Source: Hypsibius dujardini (Eukaryota; Tardigrada; Eutardigrada; Parachela; Hypsibiidae). From it: a DNA stretch of 21,617 nucleotides. Below, piece by piece: positions 1 to 10,045 of this stretch. Made by a program: the position numbers and the translations under genes. Position 1 is the first letter of the stretch. Each line of letters opens with the position of its first letter. The DNA lies in NCBI GenBank assembly GCA_001579985.1, contig LRSR01012905.1:1-21617 (forward strand). The letters run 5' to 3'. The notes beneath the pieces were generated by a model. It worked only from the letters and a program-made list of their open reading frames with translations, was not told the origin of the DNA and did not search any database.

Positions 1-180
1 ACGGCGAAACTTAAGACCCATTGCCCCTTACGTCAAGCAGTAGCTTAAGAAATTAACCTTAAGAGGGGCCACACCCCTTGCCTCATTCCTATTGGTCCGT
101 GTCCTTAAGTTTACGCTTACGTTACGCTTACGCCGACTGCTTAAACGTCCCTATTGTTAATTTGTACGACGACCTAAAGC
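1..180. repeat. CTTAAG-rich inverted-repeat patch
   Basis: The hexamer CTTAAG occurs four times in about 100 bases (10-15, 44-49, 58-63, 104-109), where chance would give about one per 4 kb. A short tandem TTACGCTTACG / TTACGCTTACG follows at about 111-133. The pieces TTAAG, TTACG and GCTTAA recur in both orientations. No coding frame stands out. This looks like one end of a repeat or foldback element cut by the window edge. No transposase is visible, so the element type is unknown. Confidence 0.35.
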
Positions 181-1383
181 TCGTTTATAGTTCGCTCAAA
201 ACGCAAAGTCACTGAACGTGGTCTGCGTTTTGGGTGACGTCATCTTTCCACTTCCCAAAACACAAAGCACAAAGTAGAAAGCACAAAAACATGAAGTGCA
301 GCCAGCCCTGTTTTTGCGTTTTTAAGGGTGCGCTTTGTCTTTGTGTCTCGAAGCCTGTTTTTGCGATCAAGCCAGTTTTAATCCAAAACACACTTTTCAA
401 ATTAAATTGTTCTTTCTTCCTATTCTCTGCGCTCTATTCCAATTTTTCTTCAGTATACGCCCAAATTTTAAGCACATTATGATCTTTTTAATGGGCCACT
501 GGACTTGAGAAGGTGGTGATGCGGCGATCGACCGTTGTCCTTCGACTGGAGGTGATTGAATACTTGGGGTTCTGCCCGATTGATTGATTGCGCATCGTGA
601 TGAATGCAGTGGAGCTGCTTTCAAAATCAGCATCTTCTAGTTTTCCAACTTCGCACGAAAAAATCAGGAACTCACATAAATAAGTTAGTAAGTCATTGGA
701 ACTCAAACAGAAGAGAAAATCCAAGCAAAAATGGGCGAACATTTTTCAGCGGGACGGGAGACATGAATTGACTTGTAAGTTGATTGGCCTTGCCATGATT
801 GATCTTTAAAAATAAGGCCTGCACAGAAATCGATTTTGCAGGTCTGAAGTACTATCAAATAACTCCACCAAAGATTTTTCTGAAATCTCAATCATCTCAA
901 TTTCATTCTGCCGTTTTGGAAAACCTTAAATAAAATTTAGAGGGAGCCGCTTGATATCGCAAAGGCGTCCGTTCTGCAATACTTTGTTGTAGGTCGGAAT
1001 CAAACTTTCACAAACCAAACACAAGAATAACACCATGGGACTTCAAAATCTGGATAAAAACACCGCTATGCGCCGATTTTAAATACTTTTATTGTGCAGT
1101 GTCGCTATTTTGAGCACGCAAAACGCTCAGAGTTGGACTCTTCCAGAGTGAGCCCAAGTTGGCTCATCCGGGATAAAACAGTTACCAAAGTTGTGGGTAT
1201 TTTTTCAATCTTTTTTGTACGTTAACTAAGTCTTGATAGGATAAAAGCATGGAAGCGGGGTCGTAGAAGTTGAGAACTAGCCTCACAAACTAACTTTTGC
1301 CGCAAAAGCCAGCCAGTGCAAGCTCACCGAGATGGAGAGAAGTAAGGTTAACAGCGACAACAAACTTTCAATTTATCGTTTAG
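181..1383. other. Non-coding stretch, no supported gene
   Basis: No frame here shows a family motif or a coding-like run ending in good splice sites. The segment 200-380 is rich in related pieces such as GCGTTTT, CACAAAG and TTTTTGCG in both orientations, which suggests decayed repeat DNA. A full palindromic TGACGTCA lies at 235-242 and another at 1852-1859. These match the cAMP-response-element consensus, but nothing else marks a promoter. A possible donor (GAA before GTAAGG) lies near 1340 on the + strand, without a convincing exon. Confidence 0.4.
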
Positions 1384-1546
1384 AGTCCTGTTGGTTGGGT
1401 TCACTGGTGGAATTGGAAATTGTGTGATTGTTGACCAAACTGGAAGCGAGCTTTTGATATCAGTCGATAGATTAAAGTCAGTGCTTTCGAATGATGTAGA
1501 CATGTATGTTTGCAGAGGCGGTCCAGTCCCGCCCGTGCCCTTGTGA
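1384..1546 (+). CDS. Candidate terminal exon, function unknown
   Basis: After an acceptor-like TTTAG (1379-1383) a frame stays open for 53 codons (1385-1543) and stops at TGA 1544-1546. The peptide is compositionally protein-like: it contains GIGNCVIVDQTGSELLISVD, then a DRLKSVL segment and a proline-rich end, GPVPPVPL. I recognise no family. An upstream exon would have to end in two leftover bases, and I did not find one, so this may be the last exon of a gene or a relic. The stretch is short, and a chance open frame is possible. Confidence 0.27.
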
Positions 1547-2460
1547 AACCGATTACCAAATGAGGGGATTTAACCTTCAACTAGGTGTCTGTTCCTTTTT
1601 CTCGGAAATGTGTTAGAAACGTTATCATGTCCCGTACTCATTGCCCGATCGATTAAAAAAGAAATCGAACGTTCAGATGAAAACAGGCGCCACAAGCACG
1701 CGTTCGCCAGGACACTTTTGAGGAGAACATGTTTAAAGCTTCCAGCCAGTTCGCCATTCTCGGCGCCGAACTTGATATATACCACAACTTTGCTAATTGT
1801 TTTAGATTTGTAATTCAGTTTAGAGCGAACTAACGTCAGCAAAAATTTATATGACGTCACAATTTTAAAAAGGCAAGCGGAAGCTGTACGCCTGAAGTGC
1901 GCAAGCAATACTGTTCCATCGAAAGTGGTGTCCCTTGTGCCAAGTTTTTTTCTACTCCCTATTTGCCAATACTCATGTTCAGGCCACCGATAGATGGCCA
2001 GTTAAATCTTAAACAATATAGCGTCAAAACATCATTTAAACATGCCGAGCGGACGGCCAGTTTTTCGTTCGCCTTGCACACTTTCAAAAAGGAACAAACA
2101 CCTGGTTTTAGCTTATATCACCTTAAATACAATCGCGAAGATTGCAACGCTCAGTACGCGCAATGCACGTTCAAGAGCTGCTGTCTCACTAATCAACGTA
2201 GACCTGTTGGTATACTTTGGAATAGCCGAAAGTGTCGTCAAGTGCACAATGAACAAGGCGTGAATTTGTAAGCATTTTCATACCGAATGAATGAAAACTT
2301 TTCTGAAACCTGAAGATAATTAGATGAATGATTGTGATTTTCGATGATATCGGTTGAAGATGAAAAAAAAAATATTTGGCGGAAAGGAAAAGGACGTTAT
2401 CTTTTTTTTCGTCACCCAGAAGGCTAATATCAGTGATGGGCAGGGTATTTTTGTTTTGTT
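1547..2460. other. No supported gene
   Basis: Open frames of 60-125 codons exist on both strands, the longest at 1897-2271 on the + strand. They overlap one another, have no recognisable motif and are not bounded by good splice sites. A purine-rich run followed by a T-rich run lies at about 2358-2412. I regard the stretch as intergenic. Confidence 0.4.
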
Positions 2461-2736
2461 TTGTTCTCGTTTGTGGGACCGGGTGAACCCGAGACCATTA
2501 CATCGTTCCTGGATCCGCGAAAATTGAGACGGGAAACTGTCAGAAGAGTATCATTTTTGCGGTGCGGATGCATCAGGTGCCAGTACCAAAATCAGAGCTT
2601 TAACATCGCAATAAACATGACCGAGAAGACGACTAAAATTAACCTCTCAAATGCGAAACGGAAGCATATCGCGCGATTTCTAGTCGCGGACGCGAATGTA
2701 ATCGCAAGCAAACAATTTAGATTTTTCACAAAATAA
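2461..2736 (+). pseudogene. SMYD/SET-domain C-terminal fragment (tentative)
   Basis: This 91-codon open frame begins without a natural ATG and ends at TAA 2734-2736, where an AATAAA overlaps the stop. Residues 9-40 resemble the end of the SET domain in SMYD-type lysine methyltransferases: an ETITSFLDPRK segment, then LRRETVRR, then CGCIRC, which keeps the C-x-C-x2-C zinc-ligand spacing (residues 35, 37, 40). In SMYD proteins that place reads roughly isYxdp…Rr..L…F.C.C.rC. This likeness is from memory of the family. The MYND finger, the SAM-binding core and the TPR-like C-terminus are not found nearby. It is therefore either one exon of a larger gene or, more likely, an isolated remnant. Similarity by chance cannot be excluded. 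Confidence 0.33.
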
Positions 2737-2852
2737 AAAAGCAAAACTGTGATTACCTACCAGTTGAATCCAGTATCGATCAGGTTAAGATCGTTAAGCT
2801 GACTTTTGTACAATGAACAACCGTTCACAATAGCTTAGCACTATCACTTTCT

Positions 2853-5800
2853 TCACCGACAGTTCTCATGCCACTGGGTTCTGCCATTCTCCAACCAAGT
2901 ACAGCGTGTGCATGTCTGGCTGAATCGCACAATTTCTTGACACTGTTTCCCGTTTGCAGCCGGTGAGCAATCATCTCTCCAGTTGGTTCGCTGTTCGGAG
3001 GTGTAACAGCGCTTGCAAGAGAGTCCGTTTTCGTTGTCAAAGTCCTCACACGGTCCCGTGGGTACCACCGCTTGCTGTCGCAAACGACACTGCTGCTTCC
3101 AGTATGAGCCACCGTTCCCGGTTGAGGTCGTGCAAGTGCGGCAATCCTGACGGCCTCCAAAACTGATTGTGTCCTCGCAAGTCCTACCCGGTCCAGGTTG
3201 CAAATAATCTGGCCAGCCTACAATAAAGAATCAATAACGTCAGCCAGAAACAGAAAAACTCTGCTAAATGATTTTTTAGCGGCAGGTTACTCAATTTATT
3301 TTTTATTGAGGCACATTCCACCAGCGAATCAGTATCGGTGCCTGAAATTTCAATTACCGATGTCTGAAGGTACTGATCGGTAAGCTAGCAATAAAATTTA
3401 CTGTTAGAGAGAAAAAAGCCAAAAGTTTTAGTGCAAAAAATTCCAGATTCCAAAATCTACAAGTCTTCTTTGAGCAATCGGACAAACAACCTTTGTGTGG
3501 ATGGTGAGCAATTGAAAAATAATCGCATCAGTGGCCTCTCGGAGGTCCAGGTTTGTTTTACGAGAGCGACAACGTAACCTTAATTGGGGAACCGGAAAAC
3601 AATAGCAGCACTTGGTGCTATGTCTTTAACAACGTTATTTCAGTTTTCACAAAACGTTAAAAATTATCGTGAGGTCACTCAAAATACACGACAAGCCAGT
3701 CAAACTATAGCCGGATCTTCTATCACTTCACTCATTTTCTATTTTTCACTGTTTAATATTCAGTTGAAAATAGGCAGTTGGTGGGCCACAAAGACGCAAG
3801 GAATTAAAATTTTTTAACCGGATTACAGAGAGATCCTCCAGTAATTCCGGCTCTGACACCGATAATTCTTACTGAGCTGTTGACGGAAAAAGGGAGCGCT
3901 CTGCCATGGATTCAGTGGATGTTCAGTCCTGTGTATTAATCAATTGGTTGATTGCTTGACCGGCGAAATCTTAATTGGTGGGCTAAATCAAAGTCACAAT
4001 CAATCGAATCACATAAAAGGATGCAATCAGGTGATCCCAGAAAAACGATTACCATCGCGGAAATATCTCACGCAATGAGCGCCACAATAGTGGAATGAGT
4101 AGAGAAAAGATTTTCCTAAACCTGGATGGTTTGGGAAAAAATAAGAGAAAAACATACAGAATGTAAGAGCTTAGCGGAAAAAGCAAACGCTATTTTCGAA
4201 AACAAGCGTTGAAGAAGATCGCTTCACACTACCGGGCCCGTAACGTCATCGTCTACACGTGTGAATTATCCGCTGTAAATTTTAGTAGCGATCAAAACCT
4301 CTAAATACAATGAGCGTTGCGACTTAGTCCAGCGACTTAGTTTTTCCAAGGACGAGAGCTTTTATGCATCAGCGCGTGCTTTTAATTACAGTCTCTTAGT
4401 TATTAGTTACAAGCAAAAGGAACAACGTAGCGTCGGTTGAGTTCATGCAAACAGCTTCCTATATTCGAATCCTCATTCATAACTCATTAACAGAAGACAA
4501 ATAACACTTATTTTTCAAGAAGATATTGACTAACTGCAATATGAAGAACAACTGGATCAGATTTTCGAGAATATATGAAAGGTGCGGACTATAAAAATCA
4601 ACCATTAGGCTCAATATTCAAAACTTGTTTTTTTAAATGCACTGTCAAGAAAACGTTATGATGCCAAAAAATATTTTCAGAAATGCTCAAACTCGCTCAA
4701 TAAAAATGCGAGTTAGGCGGCACCAATAAAACCTTGTTTTCGACAATGACGTGAGTGTTGAGTCCATATTGAGTGAATTACTTATCTTAAGGTATACGTT
4801 TGCAAACCTGTTCATGTTAAACAATTTCCTTTTTGTAACATAGAGTTAAAACAAAGTTTCATACTTTTAGGTGTGGCAGCGGAAGAGGTGATTTACGACT
4901 TTTCGATTTTTTTCAAATTTCAAACACGTGCAACGCAACATTTTGGCAGATTGGCTAACAGTCGATTTCCATTTCGCAATTGTCAGATAGTACTCTGCCG
5001 TTATTGAAAAAGGCGTTTTGAAGATAGATATTAGAGGTATTGGGAAGTATCAGAATTTCGTACCAGAACTAGGTTTTAATGGTACGGTTTTAGTCGTTGT
5101 TGATGTGGTCGTTGTTTCTGTTGTCGTTGTTTCTGTGGTTGTTGTTGTAGTGGTCGATGTGGTCACGATACGGCGTGATTTTGGTTTCGGTGTCGAAGTA
5201 GACTGTTCCACGGGTGTGGGTATGGGCGTCCAAATGCATGGCCCATTCTCGCCCGTGGAGAGGCACAAAATGCCGCCGTTGCGGACCCATAACGAAGCGC
5301 CGTGATTCGAAGAACCACTTGTATTAGCGGTCCAGATGATATTAGGCCCTTGGCCAAACATTACCAAATTGCCGTTCAGAAGCACACTTGCCGATACCGG
5401 CGGATCTGGCAGCGAACTGGTTCTAGACGACCATAGTTGCAGTTCGGACGAATCACCGTTGATAATTAACAACGTAAGATCTCCGTCCGTTGTCAACGTC
5501 AATTTTGTCTTTTTGTTGGGAGAAAACAAACTTTTCCCTCTTTCAAGTAGGGTCTGTGGAGGAAGAAGGTTGGAAGATTTGGCATTCATGCAGAGATGGT
5601 CGTCCTCAGCTTTGATGAGACATCCGTTGGGGCAGTCGCGAATAAAGGCTGGATCACTGTCTTCAGTGCAGATGTACAGGGCTTCAGGTTTTAGATCGAG
5701 GGACTCGCAGGAGGATGAAAGTGATTTTCCGCAGTGAATGATATTGTCTGCACAACAAGCTCCGTGGATGCGGGATAGGTGGGTAACCGTTAAGTACAAC

Positions 5801-5865
5801 CATACAAGCTGGACACAAATAAAATCCATGAATAATGTGACTATTGATCTATGAAAGTTGATCAT
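2853..5865 (-). CDS. Secreted bulb-type lectin with Cys-rich repeats
   Basis: This is a two-exon model. Exon 1 is 5865-5064 (donor G|GTACGA) and exon 2 is 3217-2853 (acceptor TTTATTGTAG, stop TGA 2855-2853). The phases agree: one base plus two bases make a Gly codon, giving 388 aa. Residues 1-35 are a hydrophobic secretion signal; an internal Met at 13 is an equally good start. Residues 37-92 hold eight cysteines in a C-C-x6-C-x7-C…LYIC…DC-x3-C pattern like the small cysteine modules found in fungal and animal secreted proteins. Residues 100-213 form a B-lectin (monocot mannose-lectin) domain with three diverged repeats, DGDLTLLI, NGNLVMF and NGGILCL; the QxDxNxVxY sugar motif is degraded in each. 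Residues 219-262 are a Thr/Pro-rich, mucin-like linker. Residues 281-387 are three tandem repeats of C-x(9-11)-C-x2-C-x(12-14)-C, each ending W-x3-C, a module I cannot assign. The likely role is extracellular glycan binding. The 1,846-bp intron holds no recognised gene. Exon 1 could alternatively read on to a TGA four codons further and be a 271-aa protein. Confidence 0.77.
3218..5063 (-). other. Predicted 1.85-kb intron of the B-lectin gene
   Basis: This stretch separates the two lectin exons. It is AT-rich, has no supported coding frame on either strand and contains scattered poly-A and poly-T runs. A small perfect hairpin with 8-base arms (TTACCGAT at 3354-3361 and ATCGGTAA at 3376-3383) is visible. 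It would be ordinary intergenic DNA if the two lectin exons belong to different genes. Confidence 0.5.
5090..5165 (-). repeat. Thr-codon microsatellite in the lectin linker
   Basis: Simple-sequence DNA made of ACA/ACG/ACC/GAA codons encodes a Thr-rich tract with three interspersed Glu or Ser steps. It lies inside exon 1 of the B-lectin gene. Such tracts are usually dense O-glycosylation sites that act as stiff spacers, and they change length easily by slippage. Confidence 0.75.
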
Positions 5866-7402
5866 TTAAAGTTGGAGGACTTTTCTGCTAATGTTACTAC
5901 TGAACAGAAACAGAAAAATGAACCGGTATCACTTCGGAATGTACGCTGATTTGTGTCGGCTAACAAAGAAACCCAACTGGAATATGTTCGTAAACCGGTC
6001 TGATCAGCATTTTATCCAAACGCCACAGGCAGTTTTAAAACCTTCGTCATTTCGCTGCCTTATCGTAAATAATGCCGACTTCATACGTTACATGTGACTA
6101 ATACATTGAATCTAGGAAAGCCGGCTCTTGACTCTTTCTGAACCATCCTTTGTTTGTTACTGAATTATATTTACAGTACAAGCGTCAAAATTTTCTTTAA
6201 TGGTTTCAATTCAATTTTCAATTTTGACAGTTCTTTGATTATTTTTCGGTAGCCTGTTAAACGCAGTTTAACCATTTTACCATCTCAGGCGGTATCGTCT
6301 AATCAACAACCAATGAAACAATCCATTCAATAGGATGGTACTGCGTACGCTATATGAATAACTCCAAAATGATTCTCGAAGAAATTAAAACAAGCGCCCA
6401 TAACGAACCAGAAAATTAGGCGTAGCAATAATGAGTAGAAACTCACTGATAAATCAATAAATAAACCAGAGTTGTCGACAACAGTACTGGGATTTCGATT
6501 AAGTATCAGTGGTCTTCCCATACTGCTTTTGTCCACCAAAAACAACAAATTGTGCAGACTGATACGCGCATATACCAAATTGGTCATTCATATTCAAATG
6601 TTCTGCTAAAATCACCCAAAACCAGAATTTGTAAAAAGCAATTACCACTGCCCAAATTGATTTTCAGATCAAGCAACTCAGCGAACCAGGCGATTCCTAA
6701 GTAAACTATTTGAATCTATGAAATTGTGTCAGAGTGGGTCCGGGGAAAACTAATATGAAGAACGCGGCTTGCTGTCAGCTGACCATGAAATATTGCCCGG
6801 TCGTCCATCCAACTGCTTTGATCGTGTTTCAGTGCGTAATTCGGGGAGGTCAGACATTTTTGAAAACAGAGCAGCTTCTATACTGAATTTTAAAGAGAAT
6901 TCTTCATTGCGCGCATCTTAAGATGACGGAATCAGTTAGCCCGACTAATGCTCTCCCCGGATGTTTGCTGGGACTCATACCAAGCACTTGTGACCATTGG
7001 AAAACTGAACCGGTTGACGTTGGGTCATAGTTTCTCTGATTTTAATTTTTTTTTTAAATGAGCAAGTTTGCAGTTGCGAGTCTCATACTCATTTTTCCAA
7101 TGGCCACAAGTTGCTTTGTAATTCAAAACCTCCAAAACCGAAAAGTTTTTTCCGATTGGTCAAATAGGTTAAAAGATCTCACCGATGGCGATAAGATGTT
7201 ACGGGCTGTTTTATGGCATACCCGCTAATTGCGCGCGCTCAATGACCACATGAGACAATAGCCCTGTCCTCCCTCCCTCTATCTGAATTCTTTGTGGGCT
7301 CATAGGGTAACATGGCTGGCACGGAAGAGGTGGTTTCGTTGGCAGGAAAACATTCTGCCCATTCGCCATAGGCGCCGTAAATTCGTCACGGTGATTACTT
7401 AC
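5866..7402. other. Upstream region of the lectin gene, no clear gene
   Basis: No family is recognisable. Short opposing open frames lie at 6750-6890: on the - strand a 35-codon ATG frame ending at TAG 6750-6752, and on the + strand a Cys-rich 44-codon frame. Neither is bounded convincingly. An imperfect inverted repeat with arms at about 6981-7004 and 7092-7120 (core CCAATGG-CACAAGT) lies further right. The promoter of the - strand lectin gene should be just above 5865, but I see no distinctive element there. Confidence 0.4.
6981..7120. repeat. Imperfect inverted repeat
   Basis: The left arm (6981-7004), read as its reverse complement, gives TTTTCCAATGGTCACAAGTG. The right arm (7092-7120) reads TTTTTCCAATGGCCACAAGT and continues with matching bases. 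Arms of about 27 bases differ at a few positions and flank about 90 bases. The adjoining TGTTTGCTGGGACT (6962-6975) recurs at about 14338-14351. This is possibly a small foldback element or its relic. Confidence 0.35.
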
Positions 7403-7474
7403 ACGCAAATTGAAGACAAGTGAAAGAAAACAACAACAACAAGAAAAGAAGAACTGGGAATTAGAAGCAACCAT
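7403..7474 (-). CDS. Candidate first coding exon with signal peptide
   Basis: An ATG at 7474 opens a 24-codon frame that ends precisely at a consensus donor (CGT|GTAAGT, 7403/7402). The peptide has a polar start followed by a strongly hydrophobic core, FFFSCCCCFLSLVF, as in a secretion signal. The Cys run comes from a TTGTTGTTG-type repeat, so the hydrophobicity may be a by-product of simple sequence. No partner exon in phase 0 was identified downstream on this strand. If real, the gene lies between here and the lectin gene. Confidence 0.25.
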
Positions 7475-8972
7475 GCAACTGGTCTGATTGATACGCTCGC
7501 TTCTCGTTAAACAGAATTAGCTATGCAAAAGATAATCCACCAGAACCCAATCCGAACATTGAAAACTCTTCGAATAAAAAGCAAACCGGCAAGCCGTCAG
7601 TCACACGAAAAAACCACTCTTAACTTTGTCCAATTACAGAAAGTACAGCTGTGGCTTCTTTTAGAAGTCGTCAATATAATTAGGTGTATAATTGATGTGT
7701 GTTCTAAAATGAAGTCCAAAAGCCTTTCACATGGAGGAGATGTGACGTAAAATAGCTTCTCGTTGCTTCTTCTAGTTAGCCGACATTTTGCATTATATTC
7801 TTGTCGGTAATTCTTTCGAGAGAGAAAGAGTTCCAACGTCTCCGCAAAAGTGACGTTCGTTTGTTAGGTTCGCGATCTTTTCCAGTGATAACTACGGCAT
7901 CTCACGACACACTGTTTTTTCAGAATATTTACAGGCCGGACGTGGCGGAACGCTGTTACGTAAGTTTGACTGTCATCAGTAAAATTGAACAGCAACAGTC
8001 GGTAGAGGAAATCGATAGTGCAATCTTTTTTGAACGAAATCAAAATTTGCGGAAGCACCTCAAACAGGCATGCAGAAGACGGTGGTGCTGTTTTTGTTCG
8101 CGAGTGTCGGAATAAGAAAGCTGGCCGACGTTATTATTTGCTGCATGATCACTAGGTACTTTAGTCACCGTCAGCCACAATCGATTTCTGAAGGAATGGA
8201 AAAACGTGTAACCGTGCGGATTTTGATGTATCCACCGCATATACGAAATGCGCGAAATATACCACATGAACACATGCCGGCATTTTTTGACGCACAATAT
8301 CTCGGGGGATCGGGCTTATTTTTACATTACTATTTTCCCCTGTCACCTGCTAAATCTATTTAAGAACGAGTGCGCTCGCGTAAAAAAATTAAGGTCAGAG
8401 GTGAGGGGTGGTGGGTGTTGAATGCCACTACCTGATGGGACAAGCTTATTTACCGACCGAGCTTTTTTCATCCGGTGACCTCCTTCGTCCCTGAATTTAA
8501 GGCCGTAGTACAGTACCAAGAGATGCTCTTCACGTTCTAAAAACTATGAAAATTTTAAATTGACACTCATAAGGCGGCAGAGATTGACAGTAATTACAAC
8601 AGTCCAAATAAAATGCTCTAGAACTGATGTTTTAAATGTAGCTGTATTTATGGCAGTGTTCAATACCTGGGCGATTCGTCGGATGTCACCCGACGATAGC
8701 CGAAAATAAAATAACCATGCGCTCGTGATTGGTGGTGAAAAATAGATGTTACCTAGTGAAAGGCAGCTCAATATAACGCCGTTTCACCTGAACAGAATTT
8801 ACCAATCATCAACTGATGTGCGGCAGCATATCTAGAAAAATTTTCCGAAAATTGAAAATCTGGTGCTGCTTAAAAAGCGTCGTCAAATTTTGAAAGATCT
8901 ATTAAGAGTAGTTGGGCCTGAATAACTGTGAGTAAAGGCGGAATATGTATTATGCAGATCGGGATATTAAAC
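7475..8972. other. No supported gene
   Basis: Several overlapping open frames of 60-105 codons occur on both strands, none with a recognisable motif. One + strand ATG at 8070 starts with MQKTVVLFLFASVG, which looks like a signal peptide, sits two bases after an AG and has possible donors nearby. It could be a first exon of the lectin gene at 10 kb, but nothing proves this. Confidence 0.35.
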
Positions 8973-9122
8973 CGCAATTGACGGTAAAGGAGCAGCCATC
9001 AGTGAAGTTTCTGCCATGCTGACCAGCGACATCTTGGGCGAACTTGGACTGTTCGTCGCTGAAGAGGCCGTAGAAGTAGGGGCTCCATTCTTCCCGATTA
9101 CTCGGTAAAACACACATCGTAA
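8973..9122 (-). CDS. Orphan coding exon, function unknown
   Basis: A 49-codon frame follows an acceptor-like GAGAACAG and can end at TGC G|GTTTAA. Its codons strongly favour C or G in third position (for example AGC CCC TAC TTC TAC GGC CTC TTC), unlike the AT-rich DNA around it, which is the main reason to believe it is coding. The peptide includes WSPYFYGLF, then EQSKFAQDVAGQHGRNFTDG and two cysteines near its end, with one N-glycosylation sequon (NFT). I do not recognise the family. It lies on the same strand as the Cys-rich gene at 11.6-12.7 kb and could be a later exon of it, but the phases do not join directly, so another exon would have to lie between. The donor is weak. Confidence 0.38.
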
Positions 9123-10045
9123 CTGTTCTCAAAACTTTTTCCAAACTAAGCAGTAAAGAATGAAGTTGACAGAATAATTGCTGAAAAATATCACATTGAT
9201 AATAGGTAGAGCTTTCTGGTTTAATGCTTCCGTTAAGTTGTAGCTGCATTAGGGAGGATTGCTAGCAATTTGGAGAATTTTGTAGACAACGTTTGGGAAT
9301 TGTGTGAGGAAATAAATGGCTGAGCAGCTTATCAGACATTTTTCTTTTAAAAACATTGTTGAAACGAGCGTTTTCCTGTCAAAATCGAGAGAAATGGAAT
9401 CTTGTAGTGTTTCTCGAAATATATAATTCTTAAAAACAAAAATTCGCTGGTCAACAGTATCTGATATCTGAAAATCGTTGTGAACACGGCACTATAATAA
9501 AAGCACAGTACTGATTTATTCCGAATTCTACCTTTACAAATCACCCCCAGTTGGGCAAGTTTTGAGATACTCCGTTTTCGAGTAGAAAAATCACCTCATT
9601 CAGAAATTGTGCAAAGAATTGTTTTTAGTGTTGAATTTCGATGCTGGAATTTTGCCAAGCTTTTAAATACCAATCCCATTGCGCCCTGAGTGACTTAATC
9701 CGCAACAAATATGTTTCTAACCTCAATTTGTTTTCCAAGTATATTCTCAAGAGTACATATGGTGGGTTAACTTCAGCTTGCACGAAGTAAGAAACAAAGG
9801 AGTAACCGCTAAGCAAATTGACTCTGAAATATGTTTACTTGACGAGCTAACAATATCTTACTGTACACGCGGGCAGAACTGGCCCCCGTCGAAAAAAATA
9901 TGTTTTTATGTATGAAAAGGTACATAAATTCTATGTCGTTTTACCGACCTTTTGGCGGTACACTTCGGTAGTACCTTTTTTCATGAGAACTCTTAAATTT
10001 TATAGTCATAAAATCTTCGTTTTTTCCTGAATTTTTCCTCACCAG
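9123..10045. other. No supported gene; one hairpin
   Basis: The stretch is AT-rich with no convincing exon. A long imperfect hairpin is visible: ATGAAAAGGTAC at 9912-9923 pairs with GTACCTTTTTTCAT at 9970-9983, with an internal ACCG…CGGT pairing. Its role is unknown. The missing 5' exon of the lectin gene that begins at 10046 would be expected to the left, but none is obvious. Confidence 0.4.

Noticed and set aside
1897-2271. 124-codon + strand open frame with several Cys
   Set aside because: It overlaps another frame of similar quality, has no acceptor or donor support and no recognisable domain.
5336-5737. 133-codon + strand open frame
   Set aside because: It is the antisense shadow of the B-lectin exon.
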